DNA of 5,948 nucleotides, taken from Archangium sp. Its GTDB lineage: Bacteria > Myxococcota > Myxococcia > Myxococcales > Myxococcaceae. The translations under genes and the position numbers were made by a program. The stretch lies in the NCBI GenBank assembly GCA_016793525.1, contig JAEUJT010000504.1, positions 1-5,948 of the forward strand. Direction: 5' to 3'. This document shows positions 5,844-5,948 of this stretch, one piece after another. The number at the start of each line of letters is the position of its first letter. The first letter of the stretch is position 1. The notes below the pieces were generated by a model. That model worked only from the letters and a program-made list of their open reading frames with translations. It did not search any database and was not told the origin of the DNA.

Positions 5844-5948
5844 GGCAGCACAGGCAAAAACGCCTGCATCGACCGCAACGTTCGCTGCGAGAGCCCGCTG
5901 GCGTGTGACCCGGCCGACGGCCTCTGCAAGTGCGGCGGCCGCGGCGGC
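5754..5948 (+). CDS. Cys-rich probable lipoprotein (3' partial)
   Basis: The frame runs 65 codons from the ATG at 5754 to the window edge with no stop. In-frame alternatives are ATG 5733 (overlapping the upstream TGA) and ATG 5766; 5754 is chosen for its GGAG. Residues 1-29 form a signal peptide with one Arg, a long hydrophobic core (VVVAIAAACVV) and a lipobox-like end ATASC followed by Gly-Ser, with the likely lipidated Cys at 5841-5843. Thr at -3 is not ideal; a Cys at 5814-5816 preceded by three Ala, or Ala-Thr-Ala signal peptidase I cleavage, are alternatives. The mature start has five more Cys in the pattern C-x6-C-x5-C-x6-C-x-C followed by Gly-Gly, suggesting a small disulfide-rich module. 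It lies 17 bases after the large gene on the same strand, so co-transcription is likely. The function is not recognisable from this fragment. Confidence 0.72.
   Translation, partial: MSQVMTRSLLNPVVVAIAAACVVGGATASCGSTGKNACIDRNVRCESPLACDPADGLCKCGGRGG

Noticed and set aside
5426..5908. A + strand open frame in frame 2 crossing the end of the large gene
   Set aside because: It overlaps the conserved last Ig-like domain and sorting signal, and also the lipoprotein frame. Its Arg/Ala/Ser-rich translation has no domain pattern.
5931..5948. GGC-rich repeat at the right edge
   Set aside because: It is short, in frame as Gly/Arg codons after Cys-Gly-Gly, and cut by the window end, so no repeat can be claimed.

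Overview
The window is strongly GC-rich, with G or C at most third codon positions. It looks like chromosomal DNA from a myxobacterium or close relative (Myxococcota). The best clues are two C-terminal-type sorting signals of the MYXO-CTERM pattern (Gly-Cys, short spacer, hydrophobic helix, Arg cluster), Asp-Gly-Gly linkers, and large secreted proteins built from CARDB and putative-Ig repeats. The organism call is an inference from protein style; there is no rRNA or other marker gene.

Layout: almost the whole window (1-5736, + strand) is one reading frame, open at the left edge, so its true start lies upstream. It encodes at least 1911 residues of a secreted, modular surface protein. It reads as two paralogous proteins joined head to tail. 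Half 1 (1 to about 3030) is the end of an N-terminal beta-sandwich domain, four CARDB domains, four He_PIG-type Ig-like domains and a MYXO-CTERM-like segment. Half 2 (about 3034-5736) begins with what looks like a complete signal peptide with an Ala-X-Ala cleavage site. It then repeats the same order: the full N-terminal domain, two CARDB domains, four Ig-like domains and a terminal MYXO-CTERM-like signal. No stop codon separates the halves.

A second gene starts at the stop codon of the first: an ATG overlaps the TGA at 5733-5736, and a GGAG-preceded ATG follows at 5754. It runs off the right edge and encodes a Cys-rich probable lipoprotein. Close spacing on the same strand suggests co-transcription and perhaps translational coupling, with both products going to the cell envelope or surface.

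I see no enzyme, RNA gene, mobile element, CRISPR array, terminator or promoter. The most interesting point is the internal sorting signal followed directly by an internal signal peptide in one open frame. This could be a real polyprotein or double-anchored protein, a recent gene fusion, or a lost stop codon.
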